A DNA stretch of 64,000 nt from Rhodobiaceae bacterium UBA7804 (GCA_002480495.1 DLCG01000004.1:124001-188000); one strand, 5' to 3'; counted from the first letter of the stretch, positions 19,131 through 29,013 are shown. Notes: generated by a model not told the origin, from the sequence alone. Translations and numbers: made by a program.

Positions 19131-19559
19131 CTACCTTTTGGAAGGTTGTAGCTTGGGCTCTTCTTTCGGAGGCGTCGTGTAGAATGCCTGATTGCGGATT
19201 TCATCCGGCACTTCGCAATTCTTGTCGTACTGCATTTCGTGAACTGCCTGGAACTTGCCTTTCAGCAGAGCAAACTCCTCCTCACGGTTTTTCGTAAATG
19301 CGGTTCCGACAAGGAGCGGCATTGAGACGAGCAGGAAGCCTGCAACAAACGCCTTGTCCATCTCCGCATTTTCTTCCTGAAGGTCGCCAATCTCCTTTGC
19401 CTCGGCGATAAGTTTTTGCCGTTCTTCGGCAAGCTCATCGCATGTGTAGTCGGAGTATTCTTTGGGACTCACATAGCTCCCGCGAATTTCGCTGGTACTT
19501 GGCGTGCAACCGGCCAATACAACGCTCACGGCGCCGGCCATGATATTTCTGATCTTCAA
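19131..19559 (-). CDS. Putative lipoprotein of unknown function
   Basis: A 142-residue protein with a lipoprotein signal: basic MKIRN, hydrophobic core, and VLAGC as lipobox (Cys18). The mature part has a YTCDELAEERQKLIAEAKE coiled region, a hydrophobic AGFLLVSMPLLVG near residue 75, and a Pro/Lys-rich tail; C38 and C114 could pair. The start is TTG, chosen because AAGGGGGG lies five bases upstream and it restores the basic n-region; an ATG six codons later is possible. It is convergent with the StyC-like gene and follows mfd's 5' region on the other side only by distance. Function unknown. Confidence 0.7.
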   Translation of the reverse strand: MKIRNIMAGAVSVVLAGCTPSTSEIRGSYVSPKEYSDYTCDELAEERQKLIAEAKEIGDLQEENAEMDKAFVAGFLLVSMPLLVGTAFTKNREEEFALLKGKFQAVHEMQYDKNCEVPDEIRNQAFYTTPPKEEPKLQPSKR

Positions 19560-19634
19560 TGATGCCCCCCTTGTTTAGCTAAGGAGGTGATTATGATCGA
19601 TTGAAATCATCCGGCAACAGACAATTGCCGCCAA

Positions 19635-22600
19635 CTACGCCGCCTTCGCCTGATCGGCCAGTTTGGCGAGCGTCGACATCAGGCGATGGGTTCCCGTCAG
19701 GCGTTCTTCCGGTGTCTCCCAGTCGCGTTTGAAGACGAGCTTGTGATCTGGCCGAAGCTTGGCGTTGCCGCGTTCGTCGTTGATGAGTTCGACCAGCGCA
19801 CCTGGGTTGGGGAACGTGTTCTCACGCAGCGTCAGGACAACACCCTTCGGGCCTGCCTCGATCTTTTCAACATTCGCCGTGCGGCAGAGACCTTTGATCT
19901 CGACGATCTTGAGCAGGAACTCGACTTCCTGCGGCAACTTGCCAAACCTGTCGATGAGCTCTGCGGCGAATCCGTCGATCTCTGTGCGCGTCTCGACATC
20001 CGACAGGCGTCGGTAAAGGGCCATGCGCGCATCGAGGTCCGGAACATAGCTTTCGGGAATGAGGACCGGTGTACCGACATTGATTTGCGGCGACCATTGG
20101 CCGTTTTCCTCTTCGCCCGAACCGCGCATCGAGGCGACGGCTTCTTCCAGCATTTCCTGATAAAGCTCATAGCCCACTTCGCGAATGTGCCCGGATTGCT
20201 CATCACCAAGGAGGTTGCCCGCACCGCGAATATCGAGATCGTGGCTCGCGAGCGAGAACCCTGCGCCAAGAGAGTCGAGCGACTGCAATACGCGCAGCCG
20301 ACGCTCGGCACCGGGCGTCAATGTACGGTGTTGCGGCACCGTGAGATAGGCGTAGGCGCGCGCCTTGGAACGCCCGACGCGCCCGCGCAATTGATAAAGC
20401 TGCGCCAAGCCGAACATATCGGCGCGATGAACGACAAGCGTATTTGCAGTCGGAATATCAAGACCGGATTCGACGATGGTCGTGGAAACAAGAACGTCGA
20501 ACTTTCCGTCGTAGAAAGCGGTCATCTTGTCTTCGATTTCGCTCGCCGCCATCTGACCGTGAGCCGAGATGAACTTCACTTCCGGAACGTATTGGCGAAG
20601 GAACTCCTCCGCATCGGCAAGGTCGGCAATGCGCGGCACGACATAGAAACTCTGCCCCCCTCGATAATGCTCGCGGAGAAGCGCTTCGCGCACTACAACG
20701 GGGTCGAACGGCGAAACATAGGTGCGGACTGCAAGGCGGTCGACCGGCGGGGTCGCAATGATCGAGAGCTCACGCACACCTGAAAGCGCAAGTTGCAGAG
20801 TGCGTGGAATGGGCGTCGCAGTCAGCGTCAGCACGTGAACTTCGGCCCGAAACTTCTTCAGCTGCTCCTTGTGAACGACGCCGAAGTGCTGCTCCTCGTC
20901 CACAATGACCAGTCCAAGATTGCGGAACTTGACCTGCTTGCCGAGCAAGGCATGCGTACCGATAACGATATCGATATCGCCGCTTGTCAGCCCCTCCCGG
21001 GTCTCGGACATTTCCTTCGAGCTGACGAGACGTGACATCTGCCGGATCTTGACCGGCAGACCGTTGAAACGCTCCGAAAATGTCTTGAAGTGCTGACGGG
21101 CAAGAAGCGTCGTCGGCACGATAACGGCAGCCTGGTAACCCGCCATGACGGCGACGAAAGCCGTGCGCAGCGCCACTTCGGTCTTACCGAAACCGACGTC
21201 TCCACAGACGAGCCGATCCATAGGCCGCCCGCGCGCCAGATCTTCGAGAACGGCTTCGATTGCCTGCAATTGGTCATCCGTTTCGGTAAACGGAAAGCGC
21301 GCACAGAATTCATCGTAGGAGCCAGCTTGCGGCTCTATCTTAGGCGCTGTCTTCAGTTCTCGTGCAGCCGCTATGCGAATGAGTTCGCCCGCCATCTCGC
21401 GGATGCGTTCCTTCAAGCGCGCCTTGCGCGCTTGCCATCCCGTTCCGCCCAGCCTGTCTAGTTGCGCGTCGCTCTCGTCCGTGCCATAGCGGGAGAGGAG
21501 TTCGATGTTCTCGACCGGCAGGTAGAGTTTGTCGCCCCCGTGATAAACGAGCAGAAGGCAGTCATGCGGCGCACCCATGACGTCGATTGACTGCAGCCGC
21601 TCGAAACGTCCGATGCCGTGATCGACATGCACAACGAGATCGCCAGGGCTGAGGCTCGATGCTTCGGTAAGGAAGTTCTCCGCCCGCTTCTTCCGGCGCT
21701 GACGAATGAGCCGATCGCCTAGAACATCCTGCTCGCTGATGACGGCCAGCTCGTCGGTTTCGAAACCAGCCTCGATGCCGAGAACAATTAGTGAAACTGT
21801 ATTCTTGTTAACGCTGTTAACTTCGCTCCAGCTATCGGCAATGAGAACATTTCCGATACCGTGATCGCCAAGTACATGTTGGAGCCGATCACGCGAGCCT
21901 TCACTCCAGCTCGCGATAGCGATGCGTTTGCCTGAGCGGCGAAGGCCGGTTATGTGCCCGCCCAGGGCTTCGAATATATTGACACCTTCCTGCGCACGCT
22001 CGGGTGCAAAGCTGCGGCCCTGCCTGCCGCCGAGATTGGCGCCTGCACCTTCAGGCACGCTGAAGGGCGTGAACGAACGCAACGCGTGGCCACTCGTAAG
22101 CTCCTTCCACTCTTCGCCCGTGAGGTAAAGAGCGTCAGGCGGCAGGGGTTTGTAGCTCGGTGCTTCGCTGGCGAGCTTTGCATCCCGCCCCGTTTTTCGT
22201 GCTTCAGCGCGAGCTTCGTAATAGTCCTGTATCAGCTCGAGGCGCGCTTTCCTCGCCTCTTCCACCTGCGCATCGAGCGTGATCAAAGCACCCGGCGCAT
22301 AGTCGAAGATGGTTTCAAGCCGCTCGTGGAACAGCGGAAGCCAGTGCTCCATGCCCGCATGTTTGCGGCCTTCGCTCACCGCTTCGTAAAGAGGATCACC
22401 ATCATTGACTGCGCCAAGCTGCGCGACATAGGCCGCGCGGAACCGGCGGATCGTTTCCTTGTCGAGATGGATTTCGCTGGCTGGCACGAGCTCCAGGCCG
22501 TTGAGTTGGCCGACGGTACGCTGTGTCGCGGCATCGAAAGTACGGATGGCGTCCAGCGTGTCGCCAAACATGTCGAGGCGCACGGGAAGTTCGAAGTCTG

Positions 22601-23144
22601 ACGGATAGATATCAACGATGCCGCCGCGTACCGCGAATTCGCCGGGCTCCCGCACCGTGCCAGTGCGGTTATAGCCGTTGGAGGCGAGATAGGAAGTGAG
22701 GTTGTCGAGATCGATCCTGTTGCCGACCCGCGCAGACCAGGCGGAGATCTTCACCATCTCCCGCGCGGGTACGCGTTGAAGCATGGCATTGACCGTTGCG
22801 ATCACGACGAGCGGCTTCCCGCCCTTCCCCTCGCTGCGGATGGCAAGGCGGGACAGCGCCGCCATGCGCCGCGCACTCACATCCGCATGAGGCGAGACCC
22901 TGTCGTAAGGCAGGCAATCCCAAGCGGGAATGGTCTCGATCTCCAGATCGGGAGCAAAGAATGAAATGGCCTCGGCAAGCGCGCTCATCCGCGCATCGTC
23001 GCGCGCGACATGAATGACAGCGACGCCTGAATCCGCGAACGTCTGACGCGCCATGTCGGCAAGCGCCATGGCGTCAAAGCCCTCCGGCACTTCGCCAAGG
23101 GTGAGACGTCCGGGCGCCGATACAATCTCCGCGAGGTTCTTCAA
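19635..23144 (-). CDS. mfd: Transcription-repair coupling factor
   Basis: The 1169-residue protein has normal Mfd length. It removes RNA polymerase stalled at DNA lesions and recruits UvrA. Visible in order: UvrB-like N-domain (APGRLTLGEVPEG to about 360), the RNAP-interaction domain near residue 500 (GDLVVHVDHGIGRF), and the translocase with Walker A GDVGFGKTEVALR, DEEQHFG box II, TATPIPRT and QLRGRVGRS, followed by the C-terminal TRCF domain. The frame starts at TTG, 16 bases after sdhE's stop, with a weak GGGACGG upstream. Co-transcription with sdhE is likely. Confidence 0.96.
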   Translation of the reverse strand: MKNLAEIVSAPGRLTLGEVPEGFDAMALADMARQTFADSGVAVIHVARDDARMSALAEAISFFAPDLEIETIPAWDCLPYDRVSPHADVSARRMAALSRLAIRSEGKGGKPLVVIATVNAMLQRVPAREMVKISAWSARVGNRIDLDNLTSYLASNGYNRTGTVREPGEFAVRGGIVDIYPSDFELPVRLDMFGDTLDAIRTFDAATQRTVGQLNGLELVPASEIHLDKETIRRFRAAYVAQLGAVNDGDPLYEAVSEGRKHAGMEHWLPLFHERLETIFDYAPGALITLDAQVEEARKARLELIQDYYEARAEARKTGRDAKLASEAPSYKPLPPDALYLTGEEWKELTSGHALRSFTPFSVPEGAGANLGGRQGRSFAPERAQEGVNIFEALGGHITGLRRSGKRIAIASWSEGSRDRLQHVLGDHGIGNVLIADSWSEVNSVNKNTVSLIVLGIEAGFETDELAVISEQDVLGDRLIRQRRKKRAENFLTEASSLSPGDLVVHVDHGIGRFERLQSIDVMGAPHDCLLLVYHGGDKLYLPVENIELLSRYGTDESDAQLDRLGGTGWQARKARLKERIREMAGELIRIAAARELKTAPKIEPQAGSYDEFCARFPFTETDDQLQAIEAVLEDLARGRPMDRLVCGDVGFGKTEVALRTAFVAVMAGYQAAVIVPTTLLARQHFKTFSERFNGLPVKIRQMSRLVSSKEMSETREGLTSGDIDIVIGTHALLGKQVKFRNLGLVIVDEEQHFGVVHKEQLKKFRAEVHVLTLTATPIPRTLQLALSGVRELSIIATPPVDRLAVRTYVSPFDPVVVREALLREHYRGGQSFYVVPRIADLADAEEFLRQYVPEVKFISAHGQMAASEIEDKMTAFYDGKFDVLVSTTIVESGLDIPTANTLVVHRADMFGLAQLYQLRGRVGRSKARAYAYLTVPQHRTLTPGAERRLRVLQSLDSLGAGFSLASHDLDIRGAGNLLGDEQSGHIREVGYELYQEMLEEAVASMRGSGEEENGQWSPQINVGTPVLIPESYVPDLDARMALYRRLSDVETRTEIDGFAAELIDRFGKLPQEVEFLLKIVEIKGLCRTANVEKIEAGPKGVVLTLRENTFPNPGALVELINDERGNAKLRPDHKLVFKRDWETPEERLTGTHRLMSTLAKLADQAKAA

Positions 23145-23160
23145 CGAAATGCCGTCCCGG

Positions 23161-23466
23161 CTAGCGTTGCCAGAGCGGTCCCTTCATGTGCTGGAATGTA
23201 CGGATACGGGCGAGCAGCGCCGTATCATGCTGGGGAGGCGTGTTTTCGCGCCCGGTGATCCAGTTGTAAAGCGCCGTATCTTCGACTTCGAGCAGGCTCT
23301 CCAACTGGTCGATTTCTTCGTCCGGGAGTGAATCCAGCACCTGATCGGCAAAATGGCCAAGGATCAGGTCCATTTCCTTGATCCCCCTGTGCCAGGCGCG
23401 GAAGCGGAGCCGCCGCAGGCGGGCTTCCCGGTCGATAGGGCTGTTTTCGGCCCCTTTATCGCTCAT
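23161..23466 (-). CDS. sdhE: Succinate dehydrogenase assembly factor 2 / FAD assembly factor SdhE
   Basis: A 101-residue member of the SdhE/Sdh5/YgfY family, which promotes covalent FAD attachment to the succinate dehydrogenase flavoprotein. The RRLRFRAWHRGIKEMDLILG block contains the RGxxE signature; the five-helix fold is consistent. The ATG at 23466 has AAAGGAG six bases upstream; a longer open frame (to 23793) is spurious. It is the first gene of a unit with mfd and divergent from recG, a pairing common in Alphaproteobacteria. Confidence 0.92.
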   Translation of the reverse strand: MSDKGAENSPIDREARLRRLRFRAWHRGIKEMDLILGHFADQVLDSLPDEEIDQLESLLEVEDTALYNWITGRENTPPQHDTALLARIRTFQHMKGPLWQR

Positions 23467-23560
23467 GTCTTTCTCCTTTGCGCTTGGCCGGGATATAGCC
23501 TCTGAAGGGTCATATGTCATTAGAATGGCCCTATGATTCCCCCGAACCGCCGGTTGGGCT

Positions 23561-25645
23561 ATGCGGCCTGAAATCCTCTTCCCCCTCTTTTCTCCGGCGC
23601 GCTCGCTGCCGGGCATAGGACCGCGCCTTGAAAAGCTCGTGGAGAAGCTGGCGGGCCCCAGGGTCATTGACCTCCTTTGGCACCTGCCCTCCGGTCTCAT
23701 CGACCGTCGAAGCCGCCCGAAAATCGCGGAAGTCCGCGACGGAGAAATCGCCACCATCGAGGTAACGATCGGCCTCCACGTTCCGCCCCGCACAACGCGG
23801 CTACCCTATCGGGTGCACGTCTTCGACGAGACGGGAGAAATGCAGATCGTCTTCTTCAGCCCCCGCGCGGACTACATCGCGAAGTCGATGCCGGAAGGCG
23901 AAAAACGAATAATCTCCGGCCGGGTCGACTTTTATCAGGGGTCGCCGCAGATGACCCATCCCGATCACATCCTTCCGCTGAGGGAATTAAACAACCTGCC
24001 GCTGCTTGAGGCGGTCTACCCCCTAACGGCCGGCCTGACGCTGAAACCCGTGCAGAAGGCGATGCAAGGTGCGTTGCGGATCGTTCCAGACCTGCCCGAG
24101 TGGCAGAATGCCCCCTGGTTGAAAGCTCAAGGTTGGGAGGCCTGGAGGCCCTCCTTGCTGAAGGCGCATGCTCCTCAATCCCCAAATGACGTCGATCCTG
24201 CGGCGCCCGCCCGCGCCAGACTTGCTTATGACGAGTTGCTCGCGAACCAGCTTGCTCTCGGTCTGGTCCGGCTGAGAATGAAGAAGCTGCCCGGCCGTTC
24301 GATAATTGGCTCGGGCCAACTTCGCAGCAAGGTGGTGGACGCCCTCCCCTTCGCGCTTACCGACGCGCAGCTCCGTTCGCTGGCGGAAATCGATGCTGAT
24401 ATGAAGAGCAGCCATCGCATGCTTCGGCTGCTCCAGGGCGATGTCGGCAGCGGCAAGACCGTCGTAGCACTCCTTGCCATGTTGACAGCGGTCGAGGCCG
24501 GCTTTCAGGCAGCGCTGATGGCCCCAACGGAAATTCTCGCACGCCAGCATTTTGCGACACTCAAGCCGCTATGCGAGGCGGCCGGTGTCGATATCGAGCT
24601 GTTGACGGGAAGAGAAAAAGGAAAGCGTCGCGAGGAAATATTGAGCGCAGCAGCGACGGGTAAGGTGAAAATTCTCGTCGGCACTCATGCACTGTTTCAG
24701 AGCGACGTTGCATTCAAGGCTCTCGCCGTCGCGGTCGTGGATGAGCAGCATCGCTTCGGCGTTCATCAGCGGCTCATGCTCACATCCAAAGGCGGACCGG
24801 GAACCGATGTTCTTGTGATGACCGCTACGCCCATACCCAGAACGCTGACGCTCACCGCCTATGGCGATATGGATGTCTCCAAGCTTGACGAAAAGCCACC
24901 GGGAAGGAAACCGGTGGACACGCGCGCTCTGCCGCTGGACCGGTTGGAGGAAGTGGTATCGAGCCTCCATCGTGCGCTGGAGCGTGGTGCCCAGATTTAC
25001 TGGGTTTGCCCCCTTGTCGAAGAATCCGATGAAGTGGACGCCGCCGCCGCGGAGCAGCGTTATGAGCATTTACGCTCGATCTTCGGTGCCAAGGTCGGTC
25101 TCGTTCACGGCCGCATGAAAGCGACGGACAAGGATGCAATCATGGCGCGTTTCGAAAGCGGTGAGATCCGAATACTTGTCGCAACCACCGTCATCGAAGT
25201 GGGTGTCAACGTACCCTCGGCGACGGTGATGATCATCGAACACGCTGAGCGTTTCGGACTTGCGCAACTTCATCAGTTAAGGGGACGCGTGGGCCGCGGT
25301 GGGGAAAAATCGAGCTGCCTGCTTCTCTATCATGCACCGCTCGGCGAAACGGCCGCTGCACGGATAAAGATTATGCGGGAAACGGAAGACGGATTCAGAA
25401 TAGCGGAAGAAGATCTTCGTTTGCGCGGCGCAGGCGAATTGCTTGGAACTCGGCAGAGCGGCCTTCCCGTCTTCCGGCTGGCTGACCTTGAGGAGCATAG
25501 GGAGCTATTGGCTGCGGCCCACGATGATGCGCGTATGATCATCGATCGTGACCCGGAACTCGAAAGTGATCGCGGCAAGGCCTTGCGAATACTGCTCTAT
25601 ATGTTCGAACGTGACGAAGCCATACGTTACCTGAGGTCAGGCTGA
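23561..25645 (+). CDS. recG: ATP-dependent DNA helicase RecG
   Basis: A 694-residue branch-migration helicase that reverses stalled forks and processes Holliday junctions. The N-terminal wedge domain includes SLPGIGPRLEKLVEKL. Walker A GDVGSGKTVVALL, DEQHRFG, TATPIPRTL, the TTVIEVGVNVP box and LRGRVGRG are all present, and the TRG-type C-terminal end is intact. Length is normal. The gene overlaps the DUF502 gene's 3' end by nine bases on the opposite strand. It is divergent from sdhE-mfd; the 94-base gap must hold both promoters. Confidence 0.96.
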   Translation: MRPEILFPLFSPARSLPGIGPRLEKLVEKLAGPRVIDLLWHLPSGLIDRRSRPKIAEVRDGEIATIEVTIGLHVPPRTTRLPYRVHVFDETGEMQIVFFSPRADYIAKSMPEGEKRIISGRVDFYQGSPQMTHPDHILPLRELNNLPLLEAVYPLTAGLTLKPVQKAMQGALRIVPDLPEWQNAPWLKAQGWEAWRPSLLKAHAPQSPNDVDPAAPARARLAYDELLANQLALGLVRLRMKKLPGRSIIGSGQLRSKVVDALPFALTDAQLRSLAEIDADMKSSHRMLRLLQGDVGSGKTVVALLAMLTAVEAGFQAALMAPTEILARQHFATLKPLCEAAGVDIELLTGREKGKRREEILSAAATGKVKILVGTHALFQSDVAFKALAVAVVDEQHRFGVHQRLMLTSKGGPGTDVLVMTATPIPRTLTLTAYGDMDVSKLDEKPPGRKPVDTRALPLDRLEEVVSSLHRALERGAQIYWVCPLVEESDEVDAAAAEQRYEHLRSIFGAKVGLVHGRMKATDKDAIMARFESGEIRILVATTVIEVGVNVPSATVMIIEHAERFGLAQLHQLRGRVGRGGEKSSCLLLYHAPLGETAAARIKIMRETEDGFRIAEEDLRLRGAGELLGTRQSGLPVFRLADLEEHRELLAAAHDDARMIIDRDPELESDRGKALRILLYMFERDEAIRYLRSG

Positions 25646-26371
25646 CTTCGGATTCGAAACCGGAACTGTTTCCGCTGTTTCAGTTTGGACACGCCGGGGC
25701 GGTTCGACGAGACCCGCGGAGATAATCAGCTTCGCGCCCTCTTCGATCGTCATGTCGAGAACTTGTACATCCTGCTTAGGCACGAAGAGCAGAAAACCGG
25801 AAGTGGGATTTGGAGTTGTCGGCAGGAAAACGCTGATGAGCTCGTGCCCCGTCTTGTCGACGATCTCGCCTTTCGTCTGCGTCGTGATGAAAACGATGCA
25901 GAAAAGGCCCTTGCGAGGATACTCGATCAGACCGACTTCGCGGAAGGAGGCGGCGGACTGAGAGATGACTGTCTCGAATATCTGCTTCAGCGCGCCATAT
26001 ATGCTGCGGACCACCGGCATACGCGCAACGAGCCGCTCACCGAAGTTCAGGACCGTCCGGCCAAAGAAATTAGCCGTCAACGCGCCAAGCAGCGTCAGCA
26101 GTACGAAGGCTATCAGCAGTCCCAAGCCCGGAATGTCGAAAGGCAGGTAGTTGTCAGGCTGATACTGCTGCGGAATAAGCGGGGTAAACCAGGTATCGAC
26201 CAGATCGATGAACCAGCGAACAATCCAGATCGTCAATCCGATCGGTGCCGCCACCACCAAACCCGTCAGAAAGTAATTGCGCAGACGGGTCATGAAGCCG
26301 GGGTTCCGCCCCGGCAGAATCAACTGGGGTTCACCCCCCGGGGTGGAACTTCCACTTTCCTGATCGCTCAT
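25637..26371 (-). CDS. DUF502 family membrane protein
   Basis: The 244-residue protein has two clear transmembrane helices (about residues 35-58 and 82-105), then a soluble domain with SIYGALKQIFETV, FREVGLIEYPRKG and SVFLPTTPNPTSGFLLFVPK, the hallmark blocks of DUF502. The family is widespread and of unknown function; a membrane-associated regulatory or transport-accessory role has been proposed in general terms only. It starts just beyond a weak GGAGAGG. Its 3' end overlaps recG's by nine bases, and it is divergent from the DUF7064-like gene. Confidence 0.88.
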   Translation of the reverse strand: MSDQESGSSTPGGEPQLILPGRNPGFMTRLRNYFLTGLVVAAPIGLTIWIVRWFIDLVDTWFTPLIPQQYQPDNYLPFDIPGLGLLIAFVLLTLLGALTANFFGRTVLNFGERLVARMPVVRSIYGALKQIFETVISQSAASFREVGLIEYPRKGLFCIVFITTQTKGEIVDKTGHELISVFLPTTPNPTSGFLLFVPKQDVQVLDMTIEEGAKLIISAGLVEPPRRVQTETAETVPVSNPKSA

Positions 26372-26566
26372 TCAGCCGGCCGCATCCTCTCCGGGGTTTC
26401 GCTCGGCGCCGCCTTGACGCCGGGGCGCGCTGGCCTCCAGCACCCCATTCATCTTCATAGCATTGCGGGGCTTCCCTGTCAGGCGCATGCGTTTCATCAT
26501 GCTCCGATAGACACTAGCGAGGGCCCGGTAAGAGCCCGAAAGATCGATATTCAGGGAGAGTTTGGC

Positions 26567-27601
26567 ATGGCCAATGCGCAGCCAGGAACGAAAGTCCGGC
26601 TCCTGCCGGAAGATGAGTACACCCACACGCCGGATGCCGCCTCGAATTACAACGAGAGCATGTATTTCAACATGTTCGATCCTGAGAGCAAGATCGGCGG
26701 ATGGTTCCGCCTCGGCAACAGGCCGAATGAAGGTCATGCCGAGATGTCGGTCTGTCTCTACCTGCCCGGCGGGCGCGTCGCCTTCATGTATGGCAAGCCG
26801 AAAATTCCGGACAACAAGGAAATGAATGCCGGCGGAATGAAGATCGAGGTCATCGAGCCCTTCAAGCGCCTGTGCCTGACCTATTCCGGAAAAGTGGTTG
26901 TGCTGGCGAATCCGTCCGAGATGGCCGATCCGGCCAAAGCCTTCAAGGAAAACCCGGTCGTTCCGTGCGAAGTCGAGCTCGACTACGAAGGTGTCTCGCC
27001 AATGTTCGGTGGAGAGACCGTGAAAGAAGACGGCTCGCCACTCGATCTGGACCCCGAAAAATCTTTCGCCAAGGCACATTACGAGCAGCATATGGCCGCT
27101 AAGGGGCGCTTCCACATCGGCGAGGAAGGCTTCGACGTCAATGGATTTGGCCTGCGTGACAAGAGCTGGGGGCCGCGTTACTGGCAGGCAATTCACTGGT
27201 ATCGCTGGTTGCCGATGAATTTCGGTCGCGACTTCGGGATGATGATTTCCATCGTGACAAACGATGAAGGCAAGCAGCGTCAGGGGGGCATGGTGCTGAA
27301 GGACGGCAAGTACGACCTCATCAAATCCTGCACCATCGACAGCGAGTGGGATGAAAATTGGTATCAGACCGCGCTCCGCGCTCATGTCGAGACCGAAAGC
27401 GGCGTGACCTACGAGGTCGAGGGCAAGGTACTCTCTCTCATTCCGCTCCGGAACAGGCGCCAGTCGCCCGACGGTGAGGAACTCAACACGCGTATAACCG
27501 AAGGTATGACCGAATACCGCTGTAACGGTATGACAGGTTATGGCCTTTCCGAATATCTGGACCAGATCGTGGACGGTCGCCCAGTGGGGGCGGGAAACTG
27601 A
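26567..27601 (+). CDS. DUF7064-like protein of unknown function
   Basis: The 344-residue protein has no signal peptide and no membrane helices. It has many Trp, Tyr and Phe in beta-type strands (FRLGNRPNEGHAEMSVCLYL, DKSWGPRYWQAIHWYRWLP), suggesting a two-domain beta-sandwich or lipocalin-like fold related to CrtC/AttH proteins. I recognise the type (N-terminal LPEDEYTHTPDAASNYNESMYF) as DUF7064/7065, unnamed. The ATG has GGGAG eight bases upstream; the open frame extends far upstream without support. The next gene starts two bases after its stop, so it is tightly linked to the phosphotransferase and DUF6285-like genes. Confidence 0.6.
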   Translation: MANAQPGTKVRLLPEDEYTHTPDAASNYNESMYFNMFDPESKIGGWFRLGNRPNEGHAEMSVCLYLPGGRVAFMYGKPKIPDNKEMNAGGMKIEVIEPFKRLCLTYSGKVVVLANPSEMADPAKAFKENPVVPCEVELDYEGVSPMFGGETVKEDGSPLDLDPEKSFAKAHYEQHMAAKGRFHIGEEGFDVNGFGLRDKSWGPRYWQAIHWYRWLPMNFGRDFGMMISIVTNDEGKQRQGGMVLKDGKYDLIKSCTIDSEWDENWYQTALRAHVETESGVTYEVEGKVLSLIPLRNRRQSPDGEELNTRITEGMTEYRCNGMTGYGLSEYLDQIVDGRPVGAGN

Positions 27602-27602
27602 G

Positions 27603-28607
27603 ATGAGCGGAGAAACGAACCCGGTCGCGGCCGCACTTGGCGAGGTTGTGAAGAAACACATGAAAGGCGCATCGGGCATTACCGGTCTCAAGCGCCTTTC
27701 CGGGGGAGCCAGCCAGGAAACCTGGGCATTCGACGCAACGACCGACGGAGAATCCATACCCTTGATCCTCAGGCGCGCGCCTGGCGGCACACGTCCGCCA
27801 AGCGAGACCGCTGTCGGTCTTTCAACCGAGGCAAAGCTGATCGAACTTGCCGGCCGTGCGGGCGTTCCGGTTCCCACCGTTCGATACGTGCTGCAGCAGG
27901 AAGATGGCATCGGCGACGGTTTCATCATGAATCGGATCGCTGGCGAAACCATCGCACGCAAGATTCTCCGCGATGACGAGTTTGCCGACGCCAGGCCTAA
28001 ACTTGCCCGTCAATGCGGAGAGATACTCGCAAAACTGCACAGCATAAGCCGGGATACCTTACCGCCGCTTCGCGTGTCCCCCGCTGAATCCGAAATTGCT
28101 CAATACCGCAACATTCTAAAAGCACATGGACATCCACACCCGGTGTTCGAACTCGCCCTGAAATGGCTGACGGATAACGCACCGCCAGCCACAACGGCTC
28201 ATACGCTCGTGCACGGAGATTTCAGGAACGGAAACCTGATGATCGGTCCCGATGGTGTCAGGGCGGTGCTCGATTGGGAGATCGCTCACATCGGTGACCC
28301 GATGGAAGATCTTGGCTGGATCTGCGTGAATTCCTGGCGTTTCGGAAATATCGACCAGCCCGTGGGCGGTTTCGGGACGCGCGAAGACATGTTCGCTGGC
28401 TACGAAGCCGCAGGCGGCGCAAAGGTCGATCCTGAGCGCGTCAAATACTGGGAAGTGCTCGGCACTATGAAGTGGGGCATCATGTGCACCATCATGGTTA
28501 CGGCATTCAAGACGGGAGCGGACCGGTCTGTAGAACGCGCGGCTATTGGCCGCCGCTCATCCGAAACGGAAATCGATCTGCTGCGCCTCCTGGCGCCGCG
28601 ACAGTGA
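27603..28607 (+). CDS. APH-superfamily phosphotransferase
   Basis: A 334-residue kinase-like protein. LVHGDFRNGNLMIGPDGV carries the HGDxxxxN catalytic loop and AVLDWEIAHIGDPMEDLGW the metal-binding Asp. The N-terminal KRLSGGASQETWAFDA resembles the nucleotide-binding loop of the ACAD10/11-type and choline/aminoglycoside kinases. In human ACAD10/11 such domains phosphorylate 4-hydroxyacyl-CoAs, making a lipid or hydroxyacid substrate plausible; antibiotic resistance is unlikely. It starts one base after the DUF7064-like stop, and a DUF6285-like gene follows after 10 bases. Confidence 0.82.
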   Translation: MSGETNPVAAALGEVVKKHMKGASGITGLKRLSGGASQETWAFDATTDGESIPLILRRAPGGTRPPSETAVGLSTEAKLIELAGRAGVPVPTVRYVLQQEDGIGDGFIMNRIAGETIARKILRDDEFADARPKLARQCGEILAKLHSISRDTLPPLRVSPAESEIAQYRNILKAHGHPHPVFELALKWLTDNAPPATTAHTLVHGDFRNGNLMIGPDGVRAVLDWEIAHIGDPMEDLGWICVNSWRFGNIDQPVGGFGTREDMFAGYEAAGGAKVDPERVKYWEVLGTMKWGIMCTIMVTAFKTGADRSVERAAIGRRSSETEIDLLRLLAPRQ

Positions 28608-28617
28608 GGTGTAGGAG

Positions 28618-28992
28618 ATGCAAGATCAGCCGACAGCCATAGAACTCGTCGAAGCGGTTGCGGATTTCATAAGAAATCATGCCATGCCCCAACTTCAGGG
28701 GCATGCTGCTTTTCATGCCCGCGTCGCGGCGAACGCGCTGGATATCGTGAAGCGCGAACTCGAAGTTGCGCCCACCGCAAATGCCGAAGAAATATCACGC
28801 CTCAAAGAGCTGCTCGGGCGTGAAGGCAATCTGGAGGAGCTCAATCTTGAATTGTGCAACCGCATTCGGAGTGGGCAGATCGCGCTGGATGATCCTCAGT
28901 TGAAGGATCACTTGTGGAAAACGACGCTCACCAAGCTCTCCATAGATCAGCCAAATTACTCCGGCTACCGCCGCGCAATTTCGGAAAGCTGA
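28618..28992 (+). CDS. DUF6285-like small protein
   Basis: A 124-residue, largely helical cytoplasmic protein: AIELVEAVADFIRNHAMPQL at the start, a central HARVAANALDIVKREL helix, and a C-terminal TTLTKLSIDQPNYSGYRR. The pattern matches DUF6285, which is often found next to APH-like phosphotransferases, and so may be a partner or regulator of the kinase. SD-like GAGGTGTAGGAG lies directly before the ATG. It is the last gene of the three-gene unit; a terminator-like hairpin follows. Confidence 0.65.
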   Translation: MQDQPTAIELVEAVADFIRNHAMPQLQGHAAFHARVAANALDIVKRELEVAPTANAEEISRLKELLGREGNLEELNLELCNRIRSGQIALDDPQLKDHLWKTTLTKLSIDQPNYSGYRRAISES

Positions 28993-29013
28993 AGATGCGT
29001 GCGCCTGAAAATT

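Noticed and set aside
25685..26566. Long N-terminal extension of the DUF7064-like frame
   Set aside because: It crosses the DUF502 gene on the other strand; SD and family start support the ATG at 26567.
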